From: Chionoecetes opilio
Taxonomy: Eukaryota; Arthropoda; Malacostraca; Decapoda; Majidae
DNA length: 64,000 nt
Reading direction: 5' to 3'
Assembly: GCA_016584305.1 (NCBI GenBank)
Contig: JACEEZ010007157.1
Coordinates: 213,507-277,506, forward strand
The notes beneath the pieces are model-generated. The model worked only from the letters and a program-made list of their open reading frames with translations. It searched no databases and was not told where the DNA came from. The position numbers were made by a program, and so were the translations under genes. Positions within the stretch are counted from its first letter, which is position 1, and each line of letters begins with the position of its first letter. Of the stretch, positions 11,340 to 21,972 are shown in pieces.

Positions 11340-11505
11340 GCTTATATTATATATATCTATAAATGGCGGCCATTTTGAAAATATGCAAATTAGGTAGCTT
11401 CTGGGCTGAAACCTGCGTCCCATTTTGGATATGTCATAAAGAACAACTCAATAAACAATAATCAACAATAAAACAAACTGCTGCAATTTGTTTGACTCAA
11501 AAGTG
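11340..11505 (+). repeat. right arm of terminal inverted repeat of the composite insert
   Basis: Reverse complement of 1250-1415. It runs from ataaatggcggccattttg to tttgtttgactcaaaag and is followed by a 16-base gap before the LINE resumes at 11522. Confidence 0.65.
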
Positions 11506-11521
11506 TAAATGTGGTATACTA

Positions 11522-11736
11522 CATCGGGTTGTATCTGTAAGAGACAATCCGGCGTGGAGGAGGCCAAAGGGGAGCCCACAAGGCTCGTGGTTGGGGCTAG
11601 TTGATCTTTCCTGTCGAGAGCTGCTTGGTATGGAAAGGGACCCTGCGCATGGTGACCCCCGGGAGTGGCGTCGTAGGGTGGGCGAGGCGACGCGCTCCCC
11701 GGCGTATGCCACTAATGATTGATTGATTTATATATA
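11522..11736 (+). pseudogene. LINE fragment, right half of the split copy, 3' end
   Basis: It matches the 3' end of the minus-strand LINE at 25855-26078 with few differences. The encoded residues read HRVVSVRDNPAWRRP and then GSWLG, as in the sister copy. It ends in a short ATTGATTGATT tail, the same terminal microsatellite found at the end of the 25855 copy; tails of this kind are typical of RTE-like LINEs. It begins exactly where the fragment ending at 1229 stops. Confidence 0.8.
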
Positions 11737-12104
11737 ACAGTTGAATAAACAAAAAAAAATGTAATCATGGCATTAGTCTGTTGAGCAATAGCTCTTAGGT
11801 AGACAAGAATATTAATGAAAAAATAAGAGGAAACATTTTACACAATAGACAATAACATTAAGATTACATATAATAGAAAATAACACTATAAGTACATATA
11901 GTATCATACACATATTTCCTTATTCTCTTCTTTACCCAAGGTGTCTAAGTAGGAGGGCGTGTGCGTGCGTGCGTGCGTGAAGCAGCACGCATGCACTAAA
12001 CGGTTTCTTCATGAAATACGGCCTGACTACTTACTGAAAGAATATATGATAGCCACACAGCGAAGTCAGGAAACCTGTGGCCCCAAGGATGGAAGATAAC
12101 CCAG
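11737..12104. other. AT-rich spacer, no feature recognised
   Basis: The spacer is AT-rich with a short (CGTG)n run near 11961-11978. No repeat family or coding sequence was recognised. Confidence 0.4.
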
Positions 12105-12527
12105 ATGGAGAAGGAGAAAATATCATGTACCTTAGAAACAGCGTCTGGGCCACATAAAACCTTGGAAGCATTGAGCGATAACTTGGACAGGATAATGGAT
12201 AAGGCCAGCCGGCACCCTTTCATCACAGGGATCCTCCGGGGCTCTCAGTGGCTCTCCCGCTCACTTCTTGATCGCGCCGCTCCCCTGCACGGTCTTTATC
12301 GCTACCAGGAGATCATGTTCGCGGCTAATGAGAGCACCGAGGGCCGCCCCGTCCTGCTTTGCTCCGCCTGCCGCTGCTGCCGCTGGCCACGCTGCAGTAA
12401 CGAGGAAGCACTGGCAGTACCGCCAGGCTGCCTCATCACTCCAATTTTCCTCTTCCGAATGTTTTCTTTTGAGGAAGTTCTTTCTCGGAGCAGCCTTTGT
12501 GCGCCGTGTTCATCAACGCGTCCGTAA
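12105..12527 (+). CDS. hypothetical open frame, unassigned
   Basis: A 140-codon open frame with a real ATG in a region of otherwise unique-looking, balanced-composition DNA. The first 80 residues are of mixed composition (charged, then a segment RGSQWLSRSLLDRA), while the last 50 are cysteine-rich in a way that suggests non-coding GC-rich DNA read by chance. I recognise no domain. The frame also continues open upstream of the ATG for at least 14 codons. It may be an exon, a transposon relic or chance. Confidence 0.2.
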   Translation: MEKEKISCTLETASGPHKTLEALSDNLDRIMDKASRHPFITGILRGSQWLSRSLLDRAAPLHGLYRYQEIMFAANESTEGRPVLLCSACRCCRWPRCSNEEALAVPPGCLITPIFLFRMFSFEEVLSRSSLCAPCSSTRP

Positions 12528-12715
12528 TCTAGGGCCTTTCACACATTTTTGTGCCTTTCACACATTTTTGTCAACAGTTTTATTTTATTTTCGCGCCAAG
12601 ATTGGGCTTTTATTGCACTATTTTAATGGTGGATATGAAAATGTTCCTACTTCATTTACTATTTCATGATTTAGGTTGACCTTTGAATCTACTACACTTT
12701 TTGCTTGTAAATGTG

Positions 12716-12739
12716 TACGTGTGCGTGTGCGTGTGCGTG

Positions 12740-12772
<33 letters not shown>

Positions 12773-12803
12773 CTGCGTGTGCTGTGTGTGCGTGTACGTG
12801 TAC

Positions 12804-12875
<72 letters not shown>

Positions 12876-13165
12876 TGAGAAGGAGAGAGAAGAGATTCAC
12901 CCACGGTCTTGCCCGCGATTCGATGTGTGTGTGTTGTCTGCGTGTCGGTGTTTTGGAGAGAGAGAGAGGAGAGGGGGAAAGGAGAGAGAGGAGAGGGGGA
13001 AGGAGATGAGAAGAAAAGGGAGAGGAAAAAGGAAAGATGAGGAAGGGGGGGAAGGAAAGAGAGAGCGAGAGAGTAAGACGAGAGAGAGAGAGAGAGAGAG
13101 ATGAAGAAAAGGGATGAGGAGGAGGAGAACACGAGAGAGAGAGGAGAGAGAGAGAGAGAAGAGAG

Positions 13166-13196
<31 letters not shown>

Positions 13197-13197
13197 G

Positions 13198-13228
<31 letters not shown>

Positions 13229-13300
13229 CGAAGAGAGAGAGGAGAGGAGAGGAGAGAGAGAGAGAGAGAGGAGAGAGAGAAGAGAGAGAGAGACCCATGG
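12716..13300. repeat. (GT)n then (GA)n microsatellite complex
   Basis: (GT)n with GC interruptions at 12716-12810, then (GA)n in three blocks to about 13290. The phrase cttgcccgcgat occurs twice, at 12908 and 13303, which suggests the array grew by duplication of a longer unit. Open frames of alternating R/E or S/L are artefacts of the dinucleotide repeat. Confidence 0.9.
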
Positions 13301-13374
13301 TCTTGCCCGCGATCTCGATTACCCTCCCGGAAAGAGCTTTGAGTTCGTACTGACCGATCTTTAGGTAATGCTGG

Positions 13375-13522
13375 GATCTCACACCCCCAAAACACACCCC
13401 ATCCCCTTGATCAGGGGATAGTAACCGCCCACATTTGTTTGTAAAAATCCCCGGGATCGAGTGAGAATTAAATGCGCGACCACAGAATGGCCAGACACTC
13501 TTAAACCACTAGACCACACAGG
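13375..13522 (-). mobile_element. tRNA-derived SINE relic, minus strand
   Basis: Read on the minus strand, 13522-13440 carries a tRNA-like head with an A-box-like tggtctagtggttta and a B-box-like run (ttaattctcactcgatccc). It does not fold as a complete tRNA. A (GT)n array lies directly beyond its head. Confidence 0.55.
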
Positions 13523-13604
13523 TGTGTGTGTGTGTGTGGTGTGTATGTGCGTGTGCGTGTACGTGTGCGTGCGTGTTTGAATATATATATATAATACATA
13601 TAAA

Positions 13605-13637
<33 letters not shown>

Positions 13638-13662
13638 TATATAATATAATATATATATATAA
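13520..13662. repeat. (GT)n and (TA)n microsatellites
   Basis: (GT)n at 13520-13574 passes directly into an imperfect (TA)n at 13579-13662. The arrays separate the SINE relic from the Penelope-like 3' end. Confidence 0.9.
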
Positions 13663-13666
13663 AATA

Positions 13667-14228
13667 TGAAGAGTAAAACCAGCGCTGGTAAAAACATCTT
13701 GATTGTTTTATGGTACGTTTCAGCTATATACATAAGTCATCATCACCCTAAAAAAACGGAAATAATACATAATTCGTAAAAATTAAAATATACAAATTAT
13801 AAAGATATGAACATTAAAAATGCCTAACCTAAATTAAAAGTTAAAAACACAAAGTTAAAACAAAATTATAAACACTACACCTACCAATCAACTTAGAATT
13901 GGAGTGTGTGGTAATCCCACTGGTTTAAAAACACATTAGTGGGGTTGAGGTGCCTTGTGCACACAGGTATGGTTTGTGGTGGTGGGTGAGGAGGCTCTCA
14001 CATATCAATCGAGTGGAGTCGTGGGAGTTTGCGTGTAAAATATCGAAATCGATGTTCGTTATTGGGTGGCCTGAGGCTTCGGAGTGTTCTCGAATGGCTG
14101 TGAATGGTGGTTTGGACACAGGTTTACCAGTCCTGTGAGACAATCCCCGATGCTCCGCGATCCTAGTGGTGAGGTGGCGTTTTGTCTGCCCAATATAAGC
14201 AGCGTTACAGCCACTACACTTAATTGGT
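13667..14228 (-). pseudogene. Penelope-like element 3' end with GIY-YIG domain, minus strand
   Basis: On the minus strand a continuous frame of about 100 codons begins within the GIY-YIG endonuclease of a Penelope-like element: CSGCNAAYIGQT holds the conserved YIG, then RHLTTRIAEH, and further on REHSEASGHP and a C-terminus ending PTPLMCF-like. A stop is followed by about 250 bp of 3' sequence ending near the bases accagcgctgg. This endonuclease makes the target nick used to prime reverse transcription. The frame is intact, but the upstream reverse transcriptase is missing. The copy is head-to-head with a second 3' end at 14280-14695. Confidence 0.8.
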
Positions 14229-14279
14229 CACCCCCTGAGGAACGCAAAGGGGATCAGGGATTCAGGCATCAGTGGTGTA

Positions 14280-14695
14280 CAACCAATTTAAGTGTAGTGG
14301 CTGTAACGCTGCTTATATTGGGCAGACAAAAACGCACTTCACCACTTTGGATGTGAAAGCCTCCTCCCACCACCACAAAACAATACCTGTGTGCACAAGG
14401 CACCTCAACCCCACTAATGTGTTTTTAAACCATGTGGGATTCCCACACACTCCACTTCTAAGTTGATTGGTAGGTGAAGTGTTTATAATTTTGTTTTATC
14501 TCTGTGTTTTTATCTTTTAATTTAGGTTAGGCATTTTTAATGTTCATATCTTTATAATTTGTAGATTTGAATTTTAACGTATTATGTATTATTTCCGTTT
14601 TTTTAGGCTGATGATGGCTTATGTATATAGCCGAAACGTACCATAAAACAATCAAGATGTATTTACCAGCGCTGGCTTTACTTTTCATTATAAGT
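14280..14695 (+). pseudogene. Penelope-like element 3' end, inverted partner
   Basis: The same Penelope-like 3' region as 13667-14228 but on the plus strand, and about 145 bp shorter. It starts with FKCSGCNAAYIGQTKTHF, then jumps to the SSHHHKTIPVC region, so the middle of the endonuclease is deleted. The 3' non-coding tail to the accagcgctgg end is retained. The two copies diverge from a 50-bp spacer. Confidence 0.8.
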
Positions 14696-14726
14696 TCCCG
14701 CTTCCCTCCTGGAGAAAGTATTGCCT

Positions 14727-14828
14727 ATATATATATATATATATATATATAATATCATTATATAAAATATATAATATATATATATTATAATATAATAACG
14801 TATATATATATATATATATATATATATG
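14727..14828. repeat. (AT)n microsatellite
   Basis: Interrupted TA-dinucleotide array directly after the Penelope-like 3' end. Confidence 0.9.
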
Positions 14829-14829
14829 T

Positions 14830-16888
14830 AATCAAGATTGGCATAAAGATGGATAAGCGTAGGTATATCACCACCCTTCCGTGCCCTTCTTTGACGGCTG
14901 ACGTCTTCGTGTCCTGACACCCTGCATGTGCTTGGTAACAACCAGCCTCTCACCATCACCTGCCTTCCCCACCTCCTTCCCGTGCGGCAACATGTCCCAG
15001 CTGCAGCCACGCCCTTGGTAAGCGTGTAATTACCGCCACGATAAATTGGACTGCTTCAGTCCTTAAGTCATGGAGCTCTGGTTCGTGATATCGTGTTTCA
15101 GCCCCTGATTTACAGCCCCTCGAGCACCCTCTCTCCTCCCCATCTTCCCTAGAATCAGCCTTACCCTAAAAGGTCCACAAGATCTCGCCGCCTCGAAGAC
15201 AAAGCATACTCAGTTATTAGGTGCGTCGGAGATGCTGCTGGTGAAAGCTTTGAAGCTTTTGACTAAGATGGTTTTGGTGTTCAGGGACAGGTTTGTGCAA
15301 GAGAAAGAAAATGTATATTTGGATCAAGTCATTAACTTTCTGGCTTGAGATAAGTAACCTTTTTTTGCGATAATATATTCGGCTTCTGGTCAGCCTTGCA
15401 ACTCTTCAATCCTTCACAGCAAATTACTTTCCTTCACAGTGCGGATCTGCCATCACACATGTTTCAGTTTATGAGAAAAGAAAAACTTAAATGATCGAAC
15501 AAGGAAAAAAGTTGCTCTGAATTACTTCGTTCATTGGAGACGTGAACTCAAAGCGACCACTGCAAATTTTGTTTTCCTTTCTAAAACCACCACACATATT
15601 AACCGAGAGAGAGAGATAACAAAAACGAGAACAAAAACACATATACACACGCATACAAAGAAAACGAAAATGAGATTTCGGCTAAGGAATTTGCGGGATT
15701 AAGAAAAGCGTGGCCTGAAGGAGGGAAGTCAGCGAAGGGCAATAGTGACTTGGGCGAGACGTGAAGGAGGAAATGAGGGAGGCTGTGAGGAAAGTTGCTG
15801 ATTGACTCCTCGTGACAGCTTTACTATAAACAAAGAGCGAATGAACCTGAAATTAACAGTTGGTTCCTGTATTTTTGGTATCTTCATCATCCCACCATCT
15901 TCTCTCTTCTTAGCCTGCCTCTCCATGTCCCTTCGCCTCTGTCGCAGCGCCTTAGCTCTTCACGCCCTGGCCTTCTCTTTCACTACCTGCCTACCTTGTC
16001 CAATGTATATTGTATGTTTTTCCTTCTCGTGTCTTGTTGCCTCGCTCTTTTTAAGCCCGAGGTATAGCGCCATTCCATTCCTTACTCATCTTTTTTTTCC
16101 CTTGTTTAAATATTCACCTTTCCCTGTCCAGTCCTGAGTCATCCATCTTTCCCTTCTCTGGCCGTTTCCTTTCCGGTTTTTTTTTTCTTCAATATCACTC
16201 CCTTCGATGTGTCTCAAGGCTTGTTCATCTCGCCTCGTTTCTATCTGCATTTACTTAACCGCCAGGCAATTCTGAATATACAAAATTCCATATTGTTGCC
16301 CCGTACGTGTATTTACTAGATTATGGGCGGAACTGTCTCAGAATTTGGTTTGTGTATTTCGCTACACGCCCCACCGCCCCAGGGACCTGCGCGTCACCAC
16401 CAGCCTATATTGGCAATGTGTTGGGGATGAGTCATACGTGCGCATGGCTCCTTTCATCTTCCTTGTGCAGCCCCGAGCCCCCCGACCCTGAAGCCAGCCT
16501 AACCTGAACACACTGAACTTTTCTCCATCACTTCAGACTTCACCCTCTTTCTCGTCTTCATATATAACCTCAATCTCTCGCGGCATGAACAGCCATCATC
16601 ACAGCCCTCACGTTCAGATCACACTTTTATCAGCTGTCCCATCAGCGTGTGCAAGAAAGGAACGCTGATGTTATAAGTTACACAAGTACTGCAATTATCA
16701 TAACCATCTTTAACCATGCACATCATCATCTGAGATCATAAATAGAGCCAATCTTTATACTCAACTAGCGTACAGAGATGAGGCAGGGGATCTACGACTA
16801 TAGGCCAGTTTATCAGTCCAAATATGGCAATTTTTGTGTGTTTGTATGTATTTCTTGATTGCATGTATTTGTGTGTGCAGATGTGTGT
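14830..16888. other. unassigned, mostly unique-looking DNA
   Basis: Balanced composition with no recognised repeat family. A minus-strand stretch around 15729-15990 reads as a basic, possibly coding segment (MERQAKKREDGGMMKIP) but has a stop just upstream, and I see no splice context that would make it a credible exon. No RNA gene was recognised. Confidence 0.35.
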
Positions 16889-18232
<1,344 letters not shown>

Positions 18233-18744
18233 CATTTGTTAGAGAAGATAATGTTTTTTCCAATGTGAGAGGTGAAGAGGGCTCTGAAAAAAAAGAAAAA
18301 AAAGATGGAGACGTATTATATTTCCGCGGCACCGGTTCTGCACAGCCGCAACGCACCGGTTCCCCCTCAGCCCGGGATGTTGTATTGGTGCAGCCACCAT
18401 TTACGACGCTGAATTTACGAGGGAGTGCTAATGAGGGCGGGCGAGGTGGCCAGGCCAGGAGACGAAGCTGATAATGGACCCGTTTACTCACACCTAAAAC
18501 ACGGAATATTATGAAGCTTTGGATGCAATATAGGCTACATATCACTGTACTCATATTCTTTTTGCTGAGAAATGCACCATAAATTAAATATATGTTTTTT
18601 TTTGGGCCAAAATATCACAACACGGCGGAACGCGCTGTGATTGGTTGTGACGTAGTAGGTGTACAGTCTCAAATCTTGCCTGATCAGCTGATTGGCTTGT
18701 TTAGGCTCAGCAGACCGTCAGTATCTATCCATTCAACATGTTCC

Positions 18745-18935
18745 AGACAAAAAGAACATATTAAGCTTGTTTTGTGCCAATGTGCAAAAACACCACAATT
18801 AAAACTCCAGAGAAAGTGTTCAAAACTATGCCTAAAGACAAGAAAAAATGGAAACAGTGGTAGATGTCTGCAAGGCGTGATTTCTCGATGAAGGAAAATT
18901 CATACTATTGCTGTGAAGACCATTTTGATGTATTA
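18745..18935 (+). pseudogene. THAP-type zinc finger relic
   Basis: In one plus-strand frame, cysteines at 18768 and 18783 (C-x4-C) are followed 42 codons later by cysteine 18912 and histidine 18921 (C-x2-H), with KTPEKVFKTMPKDKKKWKQW between them. This C2CH spacing with a P/F and W pattern is diagnostic of the THAP DNA-binding domain found in P-element transposases and derived host proteins. An in-frame TAG at 18861 interrupts it, and no open frame continues downstream. About 100-130 bp upstream (18627-18660) are an inverted CCAAT box (gattgg) and a CRE-like tgacgta, so it may be the first exon of a dead THAP gene or of a P-like transposon. Confidence 0.7.
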
Positions 18936-19288
18936 TTAATGTATGTACTTGTGCATGGATAAGTAACTTGCAAATTATATGTAGCTGTGGGGATTTAGCT
19001 GAGCTGTGAGTTGCAGGAGCGGGAGTGGTATGCAGTATGCAAGGCTTTTGAGGTAGGGATGAGACCGGCTGGGTTTTTTCATGTTATGTATACAACACGC
19101 AGTGAGTTAGGTAAAATTCTAGAGTCCTTTCCCGCCCTTATTAGAGTGTTTTTTCCTCCAGACCTTCACAGATCCCTTCAGATACCTCTAAAATGTAATT
19201 ATAAAGTGGGGGGGGAGATGCCCCCTTCACCCCCCTCCCCTCCTTAACAACCCCTCTGGACCCCTCAAACATATAATATGTTTAATAT

Positions 19289-19544
19289 TGTTGAGTTTGT
19301 ACCTTTGGGTTTTTGGGGTTTATTAATTCATTTATTTTGTCTTTGCTTTATTTGATAGATTAGGGATATTTACACTTATTTCACTAATTGTTGTGCTGAC
19401 CAGCTGGTGAAAATAAAGTTGTTGACACTCAGCCGCCATACTGCTTACACCTCCTGCTTGTGGCTGCCTGTACTTGAGCCGCTTTTCAGTCCATGCTCTT
19501 CGCCTGGTCGTCCCTTAATTGTTGTGCTGTTCCTGATGCGATCA
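19289..19544 (+). repeat. 5' LTR of BEL/Pao element
   Basis: A 256-bp direct repeat of 25154-25412, beginning TGTTGAGTTTG and ending GCGATCA. It is preceded by the target duplication AATAT at 19284-19288. The copies differ at few positions, mainly one ATT-type indel and scattered substitutions, so insertion was not ancient. Confidence 0.92.
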
Positions 19545-19545
19545 A

Positions 19546-19562
19546 TGGTGCCCAGACCCGGG
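19546..19562 (+). other. probable primer-binding site of BEL/Pao element
   Basis: TGGTGCCCAGACCCGGG begins one base after the 5' LTR, in the position and with the TGG start expected for a tRNA 3'-end complement. The tRNA was not identified. Confidence 0.65.
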
Positions 19563-19593
19563 ATACTGTGTGTTCAAGTGATCTTGTACGTTA

Positions 19594-20240
19594 TTGGCGC
19601 AGATGTCTTTGGACGAAAAGCTATCAAGACGCCGGACAGCTGGTCGGGGGTGGGCGACACGTAGCTCCCGTGCCTTGAGGACACTACTTGATGTCCCTGA
19701 TGTGACCAAAGTGCAGCTGGATGATGCCGTGGAGGACTTCGACAAGCGTCTGGCTGCCCTAGACGAGGCGCAGGGAGAATTGGAATTGGAGATAAGTGAT
19801 CCTAACTTGTTACAGGATGACATCGAGGCCGCTGACGTGTTCCGCCGCGAGGTAAGAGAGCCGCGTGTGTTAGCTGCCCAGATGCTAGTGAGTTTTGATA
19901 AAGTTGAGCAATTGGAGCGGCAGTCAGCAGCTCGCAGTGACAGTAACTCTATAGAATCCTTGTCTACACGTGTCAATCTACCAAAATTTGAGTTGCCGAA
20001 GTTCAGTGGTGAGTTAACTGAATGGCAGTCCTTTTGGGACAGGTTTGAGGCCCTGGTGGGTGAAACTGACATTCCTGTTATAAGCAAATTCAAATATTTG
20101 CAGTCTCTCTTGGAAGGTGAGGCTAAATCTGTGATCCTAGGGTTGTCACTCACGGCAGCCAATTTCAAAGTTGCATGTACCTTGTTGAAGGAGCGCTTTG
20201 GTAGAAAGGAGAGGATACTCTTTGCACACATACAGGTTCT
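19594..20240 (+). pseudogene. BEL/Pao gag, N-terminal part
   Basis: About 215 codons from a plausible ATG (MAQMSLDEKL, or the second methionine 3 residues later) soon after the primer site. It contains the conserved gag segment LPKFELPKFSGELTEWQSFW followed by the DRFEALV and KERFGRKE regions, typical of the DUF1759 gag domain of BEL/Pao elements, which assembles the retrotransposon particle. At about 20240 the sequence leaves the gag frame because the following segment is inverted. The continuation (LQDELLTHVRSLEALG) is on the minus strand from 21968 downward. Confidence 0.88.
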
Positions 20241-21972
20241 TCTTAAAGTAAGTATGCCTGCCAGGTCTCCTGGAGATGGAGATGTGCATCAAAAACCGGC
20301 CTGACTTTGGTGGTAGCACTGCTTTCTCGAACCACAGGGCGATGTGGAAGGTAGTACGTAGGGTACAAGCTGACCATCTCGGAGGGAGGAACTTCTTCAA
20401 TGATCCCTTCCTGTTCATAACCCTTCAGTACTGCATCATACTCCTGTTGCAGCTGAGGATTCTTCTGAAATCTATGAGATAAATTTAACAACCTCTTTTT
20501 TGCAGCCTTTCATTGTCAAGGAGTTTACCTTTAGCATTATCAGACTTCCAGGGTAAAGCAGCTTCACATCTATCGTTACTAAACTTTACGGTCTCAGAAA
20601 ACCTTTCAAGAACAGGATTAGGAGAGAGATCATTAGAAGTAGCTTCCTTGAGACTGATACCAACAGATTCAAGATCCCAAAAGTTGTGTAAGGCAGATTC
20701 AGACAATTTACTAAAGCATAGCAGCTGTGAGGACATACCCATTCTGTTGGAAGGAGTTGTGCATGACCCAGATAATACCCAACCAAACACTGACTCTTGG
20801 ACTACCAATCCCTTGGCCTGCACACAACTGCCAGGAATCATAAATCTCCAATAAGCATCAAGACCCACCAAGATGTCAACAGTTAAATGTCTATTTTCCA
20901 CATAATCATCAGCTAACAGTACTTTATCAAAGGCCTTGATACTCTCAACAGGAACACATGGGCGTAGCAAAGGTGCACTTATTGTAGGAAATTCTACAGT
21001 CAGTAGAGAATGCCTAGAACCATTGCAATCCATTAATTTCATGTCATATATATTACAAGGGTTACCTGAAGTACGCTTACATCCACCAAATGCTGAATAA
21101 AGAAAGAAATTTGTTTTGAAGATACCCACTTCGGCTTAATTTTCCTGACAAAACTGCTAGAGACATAAGATCTGTCTGAACCTGTATCAAAAAGTAGGGT
21201 GGCTTCAGCACACATTCCCCGTTCACCAAACACTTTAACCTTAGCTGTCGGCAGAACAGTGCAGGTTTGCTTCATGTTAGTTTTATAATAATTGGGGTTG
21301 CTGTGGGCCACACCAACAAGGTCAACAGGCCTTTCATAGGAATTTTTCTCCAAATGTTAACTTTCACGTATCCTGGCAACCTGATTTCCATAACCCTTAG
21401 ACCTCCCTTTGTCCACATCATTACCTATAGGACAAACCAAAATGTTATGAAAACCCCCACACCTGGTACATATTGCAGAGCAACCTAACCCTATGTGCCC
21501 TCGTTTAAGGCAGTGGAAACACAACTGTGCTGAACGAATTTTCTCCTTTCGCTCCGGAAGTGAGAGCTTAAGTACACTGTAACAACTTTCATTGGCATGT
21601 GGGTTGTTACAGAAACCACACCTGACTGAAGTTACCTCAGAGGAAGTTTGAAGGGCTGAAGCAGAACCAGGAAGCACTTTCCGTCTCTCTGCCTCAGGTT
21701 GACTTTTGTCCCGAGTCGTCTTTTCTGTTGTCACATCCTTGAAGGTGTCTGACCTCTCACGGCGCTCTATCTCTTTCTGGAGAAACTGCAAGAGCCAACG
21801 GAGGTCACTTTCATGGCCAGAACCTTTCCTTGACCACTCCAATCTAATGTCATGTGGCAAACGACCTAATATAACTGGAGTCAAAAACAGGCCATACTGA
21901 TCACCATCTACACCTAAGGCCTCCAAACTCCTCACATGTGTCAAAAGTTCATCTTGCAGCTTCCACAAGGAG
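20241..21972 (-). pseudogene. inverted BEL/Pao segment: gag C-terminus, protease, RT start
   Basis: Read on the minus strand from 21972 to 20241: gag C-terminus with CCHC-type zinc knuckles (CGFCNNPHANESC and CFHCLKRGHIGLGC), a DUF1758 aspartic protease with LLFDTGSDRSYVS, and the N-terminal fingers of reverse transcriptase ending VRPVFDA, the tripeptide context just before the conserved SYNG segment now found on the plus strand at about 21985. Defects: an in-frame TAA at 21357-21359, a frameshift near 21115 and a frameshift in an A-run near 20508. The few dozen bases at the left junction do not fit either side cleanly, suggesting short filler or microhomology. Confidence 0.85.

Larger units (their letters stand above)
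1230..11521. mobile_element. composite 10.3-kb insertion inside a LINE
   Basis: Seen: the LINE ends at 1229 and resumes in the correct order at 11522. Just inside the two junctions lie matching inverted segments (about 1250-1415 and 11340-11505). Everything between therefore behaves as inserted DNA: a DIRS-like element, a fold-back element, a tandemly duplicated satellite-bearing segment and a SINE. Inference: either one large element with inverted ends later filled by nested insertions, or several independent insertions. A target duplication could not be fixed because the left junction is of poor sequence quality. Confidence 0.5.

Noticed and set aside
12664..13397. Long S/L-rich and R/E-rich frames
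   Set aside because: Direct translation of (GA)n and (GT)n arrays; the same applies to 16736-17319 and 17987-18235.
15729..15926. Basic minus-strand segment as a host exon
   Set aside because: An in-frame stop lies shortly upstream, and no acceptor/donor pair in the right places could be made out.
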